The notes: generated by a model not told the origin, from the letters alone. A stretch of 30,594 nt of DNA from JBNKWA01 sp050299555 (GCA_050299555.1 JBNKWA010000046.1:1-30594); one strand, 5' to 3'. Positions 13,575 to 22,270 are shown, numbered from the stretch's first letter. Numbers and translations are program-made.

Positions 13575-14510
13575 TCAGTACTTCAGCCCGGTATCGCAGA
13601 GAACCGTGGCCACGGTGGCATCGGGCCGCAGCCTGCCCGAGGCCAGAAGCCTTGCCGCGGCGCAGACATTGGCGGCCGAGGAGAGGCCGACATAAAGCCC
13701 CTCGCGCTCGCCAAGCCGGCGGCGCCAGTCCTCGGCCTCGGCATCGTTGACCGCGATGGCGAGGTCCATGAGATCAGCGTCCCAATGCGGCGGGACCAGG
13801 CCATAGCCGATACCCTGCACGATATGCCGCGCCTTGGTGACCGCCCTGCCGCCAAGGGGCTCGCTGCCTTCGGGTTCGACCGCGGCGCAGAGCGTCGCGG
13901 GATTGGCGGCCTTCAGGGCCCGGGCCACGCCGATGAAGGTTGAACCGGTGCCGACGGCGGCGACCCAGCCGTCGACCGGCCCGGCCTGGGCGAGGATTTC
14001 CCGGCCGGTGGTTTCGTGCGCCGCGATGCCCTCAACGGCGTTGAACTGGTCGACATAGAAGCCGCCCTCGTCCCGGGCGATATTGGCGGCGGCCGCCGCG
14101 GCGGCGGCAACGTCGGCGCCGGTGACCTGCCCCGGAGCGCCATCGACCTGGGGCACCAGGACAACCTTCGCCCCCAGCCCTTCCATCATCCGCGCCCGGG
14201 CCGGACTGTTGCCGGCGGACATGGTGGCGATGAAGGGATGGCCCAGCGCCGCCGAGACCACGGCGAGACCGGCGCCCATGTTGCCGCTGGTCATCTCGAC
14301 CACCGGCATGCCCGGCCGCAGGCGGCCATCGGCCAGCGCCGCCAGAACGATGGCCCGGGCGGCGCGATCCTTGACGCTGCCGCCCGGCTGCAGGAATTCG
14401 GCCTTGGCGACGATCCGGCCCGGGCCGCGGTACACCCGGTCAAGCGCCACGAGGGGCGTCTCGCCGATGAGATCTAGTGCCGAGGTGCCGCACCGGGCAT
14501 CCGCGCTCAC
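13575..14510 (-). CDS. Cysteine synthase / cystathionine beta-synthase family PLP enzyme
   Basis: A 311-residue fold-type II pyridoxal-phosphate enzyme. The Schiff-base lysine is Lys47 in GGSVKDRAA. The substrate loop is TSGNM (74-78), where O-acetylserine sulfhydrylases usually have TSGNT. The cofactor phosphate loop is GTGST (186-190), and AHETTGREI (about 163-171) matches the CysK AHxxTTGxEI pattern. It likely acts on an amino-acid beta-carbon in cysteine metabolism or a related beta-replacement, but the Thr-to-Met change makes the exact reaction uncertain. The start is a GTG (14508-14510) overlapping the preceding stop by four bases (GTGA), so translation is coupled to the membrane protein upstream. 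It ends in a repeat-rich region. Confidence 0.9.
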   Translation of the reverse strand: MSADARCGTSALDLIGETPLVALDRVYRGPGRIVAKAEFLQPGGSVKDRAARAIVLAALADGRLRPGMPVVEMTSGNMGAGLAVVSAALGHPFIATMSAGNSPARARMMEGLGAKVVLVPQVDGAPGQVTGADVAAAAAAAANIARDEGGFYVDQFNAVEGIAAHETTGREILAQAGPVDGWVAAVGTGSTFIGVARALKAANPATLCAAVEPEGSEPLGGRAVTKARHIVQGIGYGLVPPHWDADLMDLAIAVNDAEAEDWRRRLGEREGLYVGLSSAANVCAAARLLASGRLRPDATVATVLCDTGLKY

Positions 14511-15130
14511 GCGGAAGCGTGCCCAGCGAGAACCTCGACGATCCGAGTTGCCTCAGCCTCATCGAGGTCGAGCCCGAATGCGCGCGTCCCAAGCCCGTAG
14601 TCGAACTGGATCGTACCGGAGCCGAAGCCGAGAATGAACCCGTAGGCGTTGCCGACACCACCCATGGCGTCAAAGATCGAATGGCGCTGCGGCGCCACGC
14701 GCAGCCTGCGGACCGCACCCATGTCGAAGTCGCGCCTTCGCGTCCAGAAAGGGATACGCCGTTCGACCGACAGCACTTCGCCTGCCAGCGAAATATGCTC
14801 GCGGCCCCAGATACCCCAGGCAAAACTCGCGAAGGCGACAACGCCGCCCATCGTCCAGGCGCCAAGAAAGGCAAGGAGGAAGAGCAGGATGCCGGCCGCT
14901 GCAAGCCACTCGCCCACCGGCACCTGCCCGAATGCCGCTCCGACGATCAGGACGCCGATGACAGAGACCTCGCCGATTGCCCAGCCGACCAGCCAGAAGC
15001 CAAGGAACCCAATGATGAGCCAGTTGCGGCGCGGCACCACCGTGACATGCACGGAACCGTCGTTCTCGACGATTGTTGCCCGTCCGGTGTCAGGGACTTC
15101 CAGCCTCACTGGGGGCACCTTCGAAATCAT
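14507..15130 (-). CDS. Membrane protein of unknown function
   Basis: A 207-residue protein with a short N-terminal region, two hydrophobic stretches (about 36-64 and 75-109), each possibly one or two helices, and a roughly 95-residue soluble C-terminus. The C-terminus (HISLAGEVLSVERRIPFWTRRRDFDM, shortened here to its theme of strand-rich basic segments) recalls bacterial PH-like domains, but I cannot name the family. The ATG at 15130 has GGAAG seven to eight nt upstream; a GTG directly before it is the alternative. The stop overlaps the GTG of the cysteine-synthase-like gene by four bases, suggesting joint expression. Its base composition is somewhat lower in GC than the Sec genes beside it, so it may be a later arrival. 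Confidence 0.75.
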   Translation of the reverse strand: MISKVPPVRLEVPDTGRATIVENDGSVHVTVVPRRNWLIIGFLGFWLVGWAIGEVSVIGVLIVGAAFGQVPVGEWLAAAGILLFLLAFLGAWTMGGVVAFASFAWGIWGREHISLAGEVLSVERRIPFWTRRRDFDMGAVRRLRVAPQRHSIFDAMGGVGNAYGFILGFGSGTIQFDYGLGTRAFGLDLDEAEATRIVEVLAGHASA

Positions 15131-15213
15131 CACCGATCTTCCAATGTTCTGTGATCAAACGGGGTTCGTTTCGCGCTGCGGGGTACACCGCAGTCTCAGA
15201 GGATGCGGCGATT

Positions 15214-15232
15214 CCGGCCAAAAGATGGCCGG
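15214..15232 (-). terminator. Small hairpin after the SecDF-linked gene
   Basis: CCGGCC (15214-15219) pairs with GGCCGG (15227-15232) around AAAAGAT, 12 nt past the stop of the gene at 15245-15745. On the minus strand no U-run follows the stem, so termination here is only suggested. Confidence 0.4.
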
Positions 15233-15244
15233 CTTCGATTGCAC

Positions 15245-15745
15245 TTAGCGCGTCTCGATGGCCAGCACCGGCACCTCGCCGTCGCGGCCCTGCAGGGTGA
15301 ACTGCATCAGCCCGGCGCGGCGGTGGCAGGCGGACCTGCCGGGCGGCGCGGGGGCGAACAGGGCCTCGTGCACCGGGGTCACCGTGCAGGCCTTCGGCGC
15401 CAGGTAGGCGATCCAGCCCCAGCCGTCATAGATCACGTGCGAGCGCGCCCAGCCCTCGCAGCCGTTCAGGCCGCCGTCGCGAAGCGGCGCCACCAGCGGG
15501 CGCGGATCGTCGGCGGCATTGACGAGGCAGACCGAGCGCCAGCCCTGGGGCGCCAGCGCGGTGATCGGCACCGGCGCCTCGGCCAGTCGCTCGGCCAGCG
15601 CCTTGCCGGTGGCATGGTCGGGGGCGTTGACCACGTACCAGAGCGCCGCCGTTCCCACCGCGACGCCGGCCACCAGAAGCCCCATCTTGAGCGCGTGCTG
15701 GACCCGGAGGAGAACCGTTATCAGCCGGTCGAGCAGGAAGCGCAC
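15245..15745 (-). CDS. Small membrane-anchored protein downstream of secF
   Basis: A 166-residue protein starting at a GTG nine nt after the secF stop, so probably part of the yajC-secD-secF transcript. One transmembrane helix (about 21-41) anchors a periplasmic domain of about 120 residues. That domain carries four Cys (73, 96, 120 and 140), able to form two disulfides, and an aromatic patch YDGWGWIAY. I do not recognise the family. It does not resemble the Mth938-like protein often found after secF in related bacteria. Its location invites a role near the translocon, but nothing in the sequence proves this. Confidence 0.7.
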   Translation of the reverse strand: MRFLLDRLITVLLRVQHALKMGLLVAGVAVGTAALWYVVNAPDHATGKALAERLAEAPVPITALAPQGWRSVCLVNAADDPRPLVAPLRDGGLNGCEGWARSHVIYDGWGWIAYLAPKACTVTPVHEALFAPAPPGRSACHRRAGLMQFTLQGRDGEVPVLAIETR

Positions 15746-15754
15746 GGGCGCCGG

Positions 15755-16720
15755 TCAGGCGTCGATGTTCGAGAACTGCGTGCCGGCGGCGGCGTCGGTC
15801 TTGTCCCAGTCGCGCTTCACCCCGAGCTTCCACAGGATCACGGTGGCCACGAAGATGGTGGAGTAGGTGCCCACGAAGACGCCGAAGATCATCGCGAAGA
15901 CAAAGCCGCGGATCACCTCGCCGCCGAGGAAATAGAGCGCGAAGAGGGCGAGCAGCGTGGTCAGGCTGGTCATGATGGTGCGGCTCATCGTCTCGTTGAT
16001 GGCGATGTTCAGCACCTCGAGAAGCGGCTTGGTCTTGTACTTGCGCAGCACCTCGCGGACCCGGTCGAAGACCACCACGGTGTCGTTCAGCGAATAACCG
16101 ACGATGGTCAGGATGGCGGCGATGATCGAGAGGTTGAACTGGATGCCGGTGAGCACGAACACCCCGAGCGTCAGGGCCACGTCGTGGATCAGCGCCGCCA
16201 CCGCGCCGAGGGCGAACTGCCATTCGAAGCGCAGCCAGACGTAGAAGGCCACCGCCGCCACCGAGAGGACCACCGCGAGGACGCCCTGGCGGACCAGCTC
16301 GGACGAGACCTTGGCGCCGACCGAGTCCACCTGCAGGTAGTCGATGCCCGGGAAGCTCGCGTCGAGCGCCGCCCGTGCCGTGGCGACGTGCTGGGCCTGG
16401 ATGTCCGGGTCCTCGTCCTGCTGCTGGATGCGGATCATCGCGGCGTTGCGCACCGTGCCGCCGGGATCGGAGACCGCGGTCACCGCCACGTCGCCGAGGT
16501 CGAGCCCCCCGAGCACGCTGCGCAGCGCGCCGATATCGGGCTTTTCGGGCGTCTCCACGGTCATCACCGTGCCGCCACGGAAGTCGATGCCGTAGTTCAG
16601 GCCCTGGACGAAGAACAGCACCACCGAGGCGACGACCAGAAGCAGCGAGACGCCGTAGGTGATGGTGGCGTATTTGAAGAAGTCGAGGTTGAGGTCGTCG
16701 GGGACCAGCCTGAGGCGCAT
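15755..16720 (-). CDS. secF: Protein translocase subunit SecF
   Basis: A 321-residue inner-membrane protein of the RND superfamily. With SecD it uses the proton gradient to drive late stages of Sec-dependent export. Visible features: a first helix (about 22-40), GIDFRGGT just after it (the conserved SecF D-F-x-G-G segment), a periplasmic P1 head (about 50-145), and five further helices including SIIAAILTIVGYSLNDTVVVFDRVRE. The C-terminus is cytoplasmic. The ATG at 16720 is preceded by AGGAGGAAGG, which overlaps the secD stop codon, so the two are translationally coupled. Confidence 0.97.
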   Translation of the reverse strand: MRLRLVPDDLNLDFFKYATITYGVSLLLVVASVVLFFVQGLNYGIDFRGGTVMTVETPEKPDIGALRSVLGGLDLGDVAVTAVSDPGGTVRNAAMIRIQQQDEDPDIQAQHVATARAALDASFPGIDYLQVDSVGAKVSSELVRQGVLAVVLSVAAVAFYVWLRFEWQFALGAVAALIHDVALTLGVFVLTGIQFNLSIIAAILTIVGYSLNDTVVVFDRVREVLRKYKTKPLLEVLNIAINETMSRTIMTSLTTLLALFALYFLGGEVIRGFVFAMIFGVFVGTYSTIFVATVILWKLGVKRDWDKTDAAAGTQFSNIDA

Positions 16721-16729
16721 GCCTTCCTC

Positions 16730-18394
16730 CTAGACCTGAATCGTCTTCGGGCGGCGACGTTCGAACCACATCACCGTGATCATGCGGGTCACCCAGATCA
16801 CCGTGAAGACGGTGGTGCCGACACCGATCAGAAGCGTCCAGCCAAAGCCCTTGACCGGGCCCGAGCCGACGAAGACCAGGATCACCGCCGCGATGACGGT
16901 GGTGACGTTGGCGTCGATGATCGCCGAGAGCGCCTTCTCATAGCCCAGCTCGATGGCCCGGGCCGGGCCCCTGGCGGTCTTCAGCTCTTCTCGGATGCGC
17001 TCGAAGACCAGCACGTTGCCGTCCACCGCCATGCCCATGGTCAGGACGATGCCGGCGATGCCTGGCAGGGTCAGCGTGATGCCGGTGCGGCTGAGAATGC
17101 CCATGATCAGGAACATGTTGGCGATGAGCGCGATGTTGGCGAAGACGCCGAAGAGCCCGTAGCTGGCCACCATGAAGATGATGATGGCGGCAAAGGCGAC
17201 GATGGCGGCGAGCTTGCCGGCGGCGATGGAATCGGCGCCGAGTTCGGGCCCCACGGTGCGTTCCTCGAGGTACTTGACCGAGGCCGGCAGGGCGCCGGCG
17301 CGCAGGAGCACCGCGAGGTTGGTGCTGTCCTCGACCGAGAAGCGGCCGGTGATGATGCCGGTGCCGCCGGGGATATGGGTCTGGATCACCGGGGCGGAGA
17401 TGACTTCCTTGTCGAGCACGATGGCGAAGGGCTGGCCGATATGCTCGGCGGTGTAGTCGCCGAAGATGCGCCCGCCCTCGCCGTTGAAGCGGAAATTGAC
17501 CGCCGGCTGGCCGTTCTGGTCGAAGCTGGGTTGGGCGTCGACCAGCATCTCGCCGTCGACCACCGGGGTGTCGTCGACGATGTAGAAGACCCCGGGCTGA
17601 TCGACGCTGGGGTAGATGGCATTGCCGACCCCGGGGTTGGCGTTGGCGTCCGAGGTCGAGGAAACGACGGTGTTGAAGGTCAGCTTGGCGGTGGTGCCGA
17701 TCAGCGCCTTGAGTTCCTCGGCCGAGCCGAGCCCCGGCACCTGCACCAGGATGCGGTCGCTGCCCTGGCGCTGGATGGTCGGCTCGCGGGTGCCGGTCTC
17801 ATCGACGCGGCGGCGGATGATCTCCAGCGCCTGGCGCATGGTGCGCTCGTCGGTGGCGGCCTTTTCGGCCTCGGACATGGTGATGACGACGGTGTCGCCC
17901 TCGGAGGCGATCAGGAAGTCCTGCTGCCCCACCCCGGTCAGCGTGGTGACCGGCTGGGTCAGCGTCTGCAGCGCGTCGAGCGCCTGCGGCATGGCCTCGG
18001 GGTTGCCGATCCGCACCTTCAGCTCGCCCGGCGGGCTTTCCAGCCGGCGGATGGTGCCGATCTGGTCGCGCATGCCGCTGAGGGTATCGCGCACCTGCGG
18101 CCAGAGCGAGGCGACGCGCTGGGCATAGACCTCGCCCACCTGCACCTCGGCCAGAAGATGCGCACCGCCGCGCAGGTCGAGCCCCAGATTGATCACGTTG
18201 TCCGGCATCCAGGACGGCCACTCGTCCATCGCCGCCTGGCGCTCGGCGGTGACCGGGAGCCCGCTGGCGATCTCGGCCCGGGCGTCGCTGGCCTGCTCGG
18301 CGCGCTGGAAGAAGAAGTTCGGGACGGTGAAGAGAACGGCGATCAGGCAACTCAGGCCGACCAGCGCCTTCTTCCAGGCAGGATATTGGAGCAT
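16730..18394 (-). CDS. secD: Protein translocase subunit SecD
   Basis: A 554-residue partner of SecF with six transmembrane helices and a large periplasmic region after the first. Typical landmarks are LGLDLRGGAHLL (about 68-80), GTREPTIQRQGSDRILVQVPG in the head domain, FSVEDSTNLAVLLRAGALPAS, and the membrane block TLPGIAGIVLTMGMAVDGNVLVFERIREE. Together with SecF it pulls and releases exported proteins on the periplasmic side. The N-terminal MLQYPAWKK is typical of alphaproteobacterial SecD. The ATG at 18394 lies 16 nt after the yajC stop, with a weak ribosome-binding site. Confidence 0.97.
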   Translation of the reverse strand: MLQYPAWKKALVGLSCLIAVLFTVPNFFFQRAEQASDARAEIASGLPVTAERQAAMDEWPSWMPDNVINLGLDLRGGAHLLAEVQVGEVYAQRVASLWPQVRDTLSGMRDQIGTIRRLESPPGELKVRIGNPEAMPQALDALQTLTQPVTTLTGVGQQDFLIASEGDTVVITMSEAEKAATDERTMRQALEIIRRRVDETGTREPTIQRQGSDRILVQVPGLGSAEELKALIGTTAKLTFNTVVSSTSDANANPGVGNAIYPSVDQPGVFYIVDDTPVVDGEMLVDAQPSFDQNGQPAVNFRFNGEGGRIFGDYTAEHIGQPFAIVLDKEVISAPVIQTHIPGGTGIITGRFSVEDSTNLAVLLRAGALPASVKYLEERTVGPELGADSIAAGKLAAIVAFAAIIIFMVASYGLFGVFANIALIANMFLIMGILSRTGITLTLPGIAGIVLTMGMAVDGNVLVFERIREELKTARGPARAIELGYEKALSAIIDANVTTVIAAVILVFVGSGPVKGFGWTLLIGVGTTVFTVIWVTRMITVMWFERRRPKTIQV

Positions 18395-18410
18395 CGTGTG
18401 CCTGTATCCG

Positions 18411-18749
18411 TCACTTGTTGGCGGCTTCGACGGGCTCGGACTTGCTGAGAACCTGGGTGATGGTGGCGCGCATGACGCGCACCTTCACGTTCTGGGCCAG
18501 CTCGACCTCGACCTCGGCGTCGTCCTTGACCTTGGTGACCTTGCCGATCAGCCCGCCGCCGGTGACCACCTGATCGCCGCGGCGCAGCGCCTTGATCATC
18601 TCGCGGTGGTCTTTGACCTTCTTCTGCTGTGGCCGGATGATCAGGAAATACATGATCGCGAAGATCAGCCCGATCATCAGGAACTGGCTGCTGGCATAGC
18701 CGAAGCCCCCGCCACCGGCCGTCTGGGCATATGCTGGGGTTGCAAACAT
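18411..18749 (-). CDS. yajC: Preprotein translocase accessory subunit YajC
   Basis: A 112-residue protein with the YajC pattern. An N-terminal exposed segment ending AYAQ is followed by one transmembrane helix (about 20-38, LMIGLIFAIMYFLIIRP). A cytoplasmic domain follows with RPQQKKVKDH, GDQVVTGGGLIGKV and a beta-rich end. YajC associates with SecDF in the holotranslocon. The ATG at 18749 is chosen because family members begin there and GAGGG lies ten nt upstream; a longer upstream frame lacks family similarity. It is first in yajC-secD-secF and divergent from serS. Confidence 0.95.
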   Translation of the reverse strand: MFATPAYAQTAGGGGFGYASSQFLMIGLIFAIMYFLIIRPQQKKVKDHREMIKALRRGDQVVTGGGLIGKVTKVKDDAEVEVELAQNVKVRVMRATITQVLSKSEPVEAANK

Positions 18750-18810
18750 AGGTGCTGGTCCCTCGTGAAAAACGGCTCGGGCCGCAGCCGGTCCCGAAGT
18801 CGCGGCGGAA

Positions 18811-18837
18811 CCTATAGTCGCCGCCGGCCAATGGCAA
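18811..18837 (-). promoter_or_regulatory. Candidate promoter of yajC-secD-secF
   Basis: On the minus strand TTGCCA (18832-18837) and TATAGG (18811-18816) are 15 nt apart, about 60 nt before the yajC start. The -10 box stands out in GC-rich sequence, but the spacing is short. The transcription start is unproven. Confidence 0.35.
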
Positions 18838-18985
18838 GGCGCCACCCGGACACGGTTGGGCCAAGCGTGGGCCTGTTCACTGAATCGCAGGGCTTCGATG
18901 CAATGGGAGGGCCGCGCGACTTCGTCAGGTGTTGCGCCGCCGCCCGTTGTGGCTTAGCCAGCGCTCGCGAACTGGGAGAGCAGCG

Positions 18986-20281
18986 ATGCACGACATCCGC
19001 CTTATCCGCGAGGACCCCGCGGCCTTCGACGCCGCGCTGAAACGCCGCGGCGAAGAGGAAGGCTGGGCCGAGGACATCCTCGAGATTGACGGCCGCCGCC
19101 GCGCCCGCATCCACGATGCCGAGGAGGTGCAGGCCCGGCGCAATGCCGCCTCGAAGGCCATTGGCGCCGCCATGGCGCGTGGCGACGGCGACGAGGCGGA
19201 GCGGCTGAAGGCCGAGATCGCCAACACCAGGCAGACGGTGGCCGAGCTCGAGGAGCAGGCACGGGTCGAGGACGAGACCCTGAAGTCGATCCTCATCAGC
19301 CTGCCCAACCTGCCCCTGGACGACGTCCCCGACGGCGACGACGAGAACGACAACGTCGAGCTGCGGCGCTGGGGCAACCCGCGCAACTTCGCCTTCGAGC
19401 CGCGCGAGCATTTCGAGGTGGCGGCGGGCGCCGCCGGCATGGACTTCCAGTCCGCGGCGAAGCTTGCCGGGTCGCGCTTTGTGGTGATGAGGTCGGGGAT
19501 GATCCGGCTGCACCGGGCGCTGGCGCAGTTCATGCTGGACACCCACGTCGAAAAGCACGGCCTGACCGAGGTCTGGACGCCGGTGCTGGTGCGCGACGAC
19601 GCCATGTACGGCACCGGGCAGCTGCCGAAATTCGCCGATGACAGCTATCGCACCACCAATGGCTGGTGGCTGATCCCCACCTCGGAGGTGACGCTGACCA
19701 ACCTCGCCGCCGGCGAGATCATCGACGGCGACTCCCTGCCCTGGCGCTTCACCGCCCATACCCAGTGCTTCCGCTCGGAGGCCGGCAGCGCCGGCAAGGA
19801 TACCGCCGGCATGCTGCGCCAGCACCAGTTCGAGAAGGTCGAGATGGTGTCGATCACCCGGCCCGAGGACAGCGCGGCCGAGCAGGAGCGGATGACCCGC
19901 TGCGCCGAGGCGATCCTGGAGGCGCTGGAACTGCCCTATCGCACCGTGGTGCTGTGCACCGGCGACATGGGTTTCGGGGCCCGGCGCACCTTTGACCTGG
20001 AGGTGTGGCTGCCCGGCCAGGGCAAGTACCGCGAGATTTCCTCGGTCTCGGTCTGCGGCGATTTCCAGGCCCGGCGGATGAACGCCCGCTATCGGCCGGC
20101 GCCGGACGCCAAGCCGGAATTCGTGCACACGCTGAACGGCTCGGGCCTGGCGGTGGGCCGGGCGCTGATCGCGGTGGTGGAGAACTATCAGGAGGAGGAT
20201 GGCTCGGTGACCATCCCCGAGGTGCTGCGCCCCTACATGCGCGGCGCCAGCCGGATCGGCCCCGACGGGGTGCCCGCCTGA
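18986..20281 (+). CDS. serS: Seryl-tRNA synthetase
   Basis: A 431-residue class II aminoacyl-tRNA synthetase that charges tRNA-Ser. The N-terminal part (about 1-105) is the long antiparallel coiled coil that grips the tRNA. The catalytic part shows motif 2 FRSEAGSAGKDTAG with Arg263, the following GMLRQHQFEKVE with Arg278, EISSVSVCGDFQARRMNARYR-type sequence (quoted only in part: CGDFQARRMNARYR), and motif 3 GLAVGRALIAVVENYQ with Arg392. Asn, the usual residue in the SNC of this region, is Val here, a minor change. The ATG at 18986 starts with MHDIRLIRED, the standard family N-terminus, and has GGGAGAG upstream. It is divergent from yajC. Confidence 0.97.
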   Translation: MHDIRLIREDPAAFDAALKRRGEEEGWAEDILEIDGRRRARIHDAEEVQARRNAASKAIGAAMARGDGDEAERLKAEIANTRQTVAELEEQARVEDETLKSILISLPNLPLDDVPDGDDENDNVELRRWGNPRNFAFEPREHFEVAAGAAGMDFQSAAKLAGSRFVVMRSGMIRLHRALAQFMLDTHVEKHGLTEVWTPVLVRDDAMYGTGQLPKFADDSYRTTNGWWLIPTSEVTLTNLAAGEIIDGDSLPWRFTAHTQCFRSEAGSAGKDTAGMLRQHQFEKVEMVSITRPEDSAAEQERMTRCAEAILEALELPYRTVVLCTGDMGFGARRTFDLEVWLPGQGKYREISSVSVCGDFQARRMNARYRPAPDAKPEFVHTLNGSGLAVGRALIAVVENYQEEDGSVTIPEVLRPYMRGASRIGPDGVPA

Positions 20282-20589
20282 ACCGCCGGGCGATGGCCGG
20301 CGGCTGCCGGCCCACGGCAATCGGCCATTCCCCCCCCTGACGGGGCGGGGTCGCGCCCCGCTATCCGCCGTGCCCCGGGCGAGGCCCGGCCGGTGGGTGC
20401 GCACAAGCGCCGGGCACAGCGTGTCAAGGCGTCTGGCCAGTGCGCCGGGTCGGGCCTGGGCCGGCGGGCCGGGGCGTCGCGCTGCGGTCGCGGTTCGGGG
20501 GCTGGCAGGCCGACCGCCCCGGCCCTTGCGGACCGGAGCGGTCGGAACGTGGCTGACGGGGCAGGCTGCCGGGGCGCGGGTCCGGCGCC
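20282..20589. other. GC-rich intergenic region
   Basis: 308 nt between convergent genes (serS and the unknown membrane protein). No reading frame is supported by a start site and family-like sequence. Hairpins are the only structure seen: GATGGCCG (20291-20298) with CGGCCATT downstream, and the stem at 20345-20361. Confidence 0.6.
20345..20361 (+). terminator. Hairpin downstream of serS
   Basis: GCGGGG (20345-20350) pairs with CCCCGC (20356-20361) around TCGCG, about 64 nt past the serS stop. No U-tract follows, so it is a possible terminator only. Confidence 0.4.
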
Positions 20590-21252
20590 TCAGTTGCCTT
20601 CCTTCACCCAGATCAGGCTGCGGGTCTCGGGCCACTCGATCACGATCTGCCCGGCATCGCTGCGATCGACGCCGCAATAGGTCTCTCCGGCCACTTCCCG
20701 GCGCTCGGTGCAGGGCAGCGTGGCGCTGCCGTCGACCTGCACCTGCTCGGTCACCACCGCCGACTTGCCGGTGATCAGCGTGCCGAGCCCCAGCGGGCCA
20801 AGCTCGCGCGGGGTGTTCCAGGTCACCACCGCCTGGTTCTCGACATGCACCATCTCGGCGGCATTGGCGGGCGCGGCAAAGGCCTGGGCGCCGGTGTTCA
20901 TGCCGACGAGCACCGCAAAGACGCTGCAGCCGCGGGCGAAGGCCGCCGGCCGGGTGATCGGGCGGAAGACGAAGCACAGGCCCCAGCCGAGGCCGATCAG
21001 CATCACCAGCACGACAGTCTCCATCAACTGGCTGTCCAGATCGGCGGCGAGCCGGACGCCGAATTCGTGGGCGATGCGGTTGGTGATCGCCTTCTCGCCG
21101 TTCATCACCACGTCGGCGAGCCACAGGAACACGCCGCCGACCAGCGAGGCCAGCGCGACTTCCCACATCTTGCAGGGCTTGGTCCGTTTCGACGACTTGC
21201 GGGGTGGCTGCGGTGCCACGGCGGCATCGGCTTCGATCATCTCTCCTGTCAT
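20590..21252 (-). CDS. Unknown membrane protein with periplasmic C-terminal domain
   Basis: A 220-residue protein: a polar, basic N-terminus (1-28), hydrophobic helices at about 30-50, 79-96 and 104-125, then AFAAPANAAE, which looks like the exit from the membrane. A soluble C-terminal domain (about 130-220) carries two Cys (TLPCTERR and ETYCGVD) that may form a disulfide. No family is recognised. The ATG at 21252 has GGGAGAG upstream. The gene stands alone, converging on serS and divergent from surE. A quality-control or envelope role would be speculation. Confidence 0.72.
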   Translation of the reverse strand: MTGEMIEADAAVAPQPPRKSSKRTKPCKMWEVALASLVGGVFLWLADVVMNGEKAITNRIAHEFGVRLAADLDSQLMETVVLVMLIGLGWGLCFVFRPITRPAAFARGCSVFAVLVGMNTGAQAFAAPANAAEMVHVENQAVVTWNTPRELGPLGLGTLITGKSAVVTEQVQVDGSATLPCTERREVAGETYCGVDRSDAGQIVIEWPETRSLIWVKEGN

Positions 21253-21466
21253 GACAACTCTCCCAAGCTGTGGCAGCCGGTTTCGGTTGCCGTAGCGTCA
21301 CTCTACCGGAGGCTGTCCCGGCAAACTGTGACAAACCTGACAAGGCGGGCATGATCGCGGCTATGGCCATTCTGCCGCAGTGTCGCCATTGATGACCCGG
21401 GCGGCGGTGCGGTCTGGACGCGCCCCGGGGGCGGCTCTAGTCAGGGCGCGACGGGCGGAGGTGAGC

Positions 21467-22270
21467 ATGCGTATCCTGGTGACCAACGACGACGGCATAA
21501 ACGCGCCGGGGCTGGTGGTGGCCGAGGCCATCGCCGCCGAACTGGCCGGGCCGGGCGGCGAGGTCTGGGTGGTGGCGCCGGCCTTCGAGCAGTCGGGCGT
21601 CGCCCATTGCGTCTCGTATGTGCGGCCGATGCGGATCGAGCCGTTCGGCGAGCGCCGCTTCGCGGTCGAGGGCTCTCCGGCCGACTGCGTGCTGGCGGGT
21701 ATCTTCGACATCCTGCGCGAAACCCCGCCCGATCTGGTATTGTCGGGGGTGAACCGCGGCCACAACGTGGCCGAGGACACGCTGTATTCGGGCACCATCG
21801 GGGCGGCGATGGAGGGTGCGCTGCACGGCTGCAAATCGATCGCCATGTCGCAGTATTACGGGCCCGGGAACCTGTCGCTGACCGATGCGTTCGAGGCGGC
21901 GCGGGCGCACGGGGCGCGGGTGGCGCGCCGCCTGATCGACGCCGCACCCTGGGGGACCGGCAGCTATGGCACCTTCTACAACATCAACTTCCCGCCGGTG
22001 CCGGCGGCCGAAATTGCCGGGGTGAAGGCGGTGATCCAGGGCCAGCGTCCGGGGCCGACCTTCAGGGCCGAGCCGCATACGGCGCCCAACGGCCGCCGCT
22101 TCCTGTGGCTGGGGCACGGCAGCGGCAATGCCGGCACCGCGCCGGGCACCGATGCGCACGAGGCCGCGCAGGGCTTCATCACCGTGACGCCGCTGAAGGC
22201 GGACCTGACCGACCACGCGGTGGCGGCGACGCTTCAGGAGGCGCTCGGGGAGGTGGCCGGTGACGCCTGA
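21467..22270 (+). CDS. surE: 5'/3'-nucleotidase SurE
   Basis: A 267-residue metal-dependent phosphatase that hydrolyses nucleoside 5'- and 3'-monophosphates and has a role in stress survival. The metal-binding Asp pair is at 8-9 in MRILVTNDDGI. Next come AFEQSG with the conserved Ser, SPADCV, and VLSGVNRGHNVAEDTLYSGTIGA with the conserved Asn. The ATG at 21467 follows GGAGG closely and gives the exact family N-terminus; the longer upstream frame is rejected. It overlaps pcm by 11 nt. surE-pcm followed by an NlpD-type lipoprotein is the same order as in E. coli, there followed by rpoS, which is absent here. Confidence 0.96.
   Translation: MRILVTNDDGINAPGLVVAEAIAAELAGPGGEVWVVAPAFEQSGVAHCVSYVRPMRIEPFGERRFAVEGSPADCVLAGIFDILRETPPDLVLSGVNRGHNVAEDTLYSGTIGAAMEGALHGCKSIAMSQYYGPGNLSLTDAFEAARAHGARVARRLIDAAPWGTGSYGTFYNINFPPVPAAEIAGVKAVIQGQRPGPTFRAEPHTAPNGRRFLWLGHGSGNAGTAPGTDAHEAAQGFITVTPLKADLTDHAVAATLQEALGEVAGDA

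Noticed and set aside
15203..18448. A very long open frame (1081 codons) on the plus strand opposite secD-secF.
   Set aside because: It is the antisense shadow of GC-rich codons. It has no ribosome-binding site and its product is Asp/His/Arg-rich low-complexity sequence, while the minus strand codes clear SecD and SecF.
20282..20589. Possible small RNA or short gene in the serS spacer.
   Set aside because: Hairpins are present, but no promoter-like boxes, no U-tract and no start with a ribosome-binding site were found.
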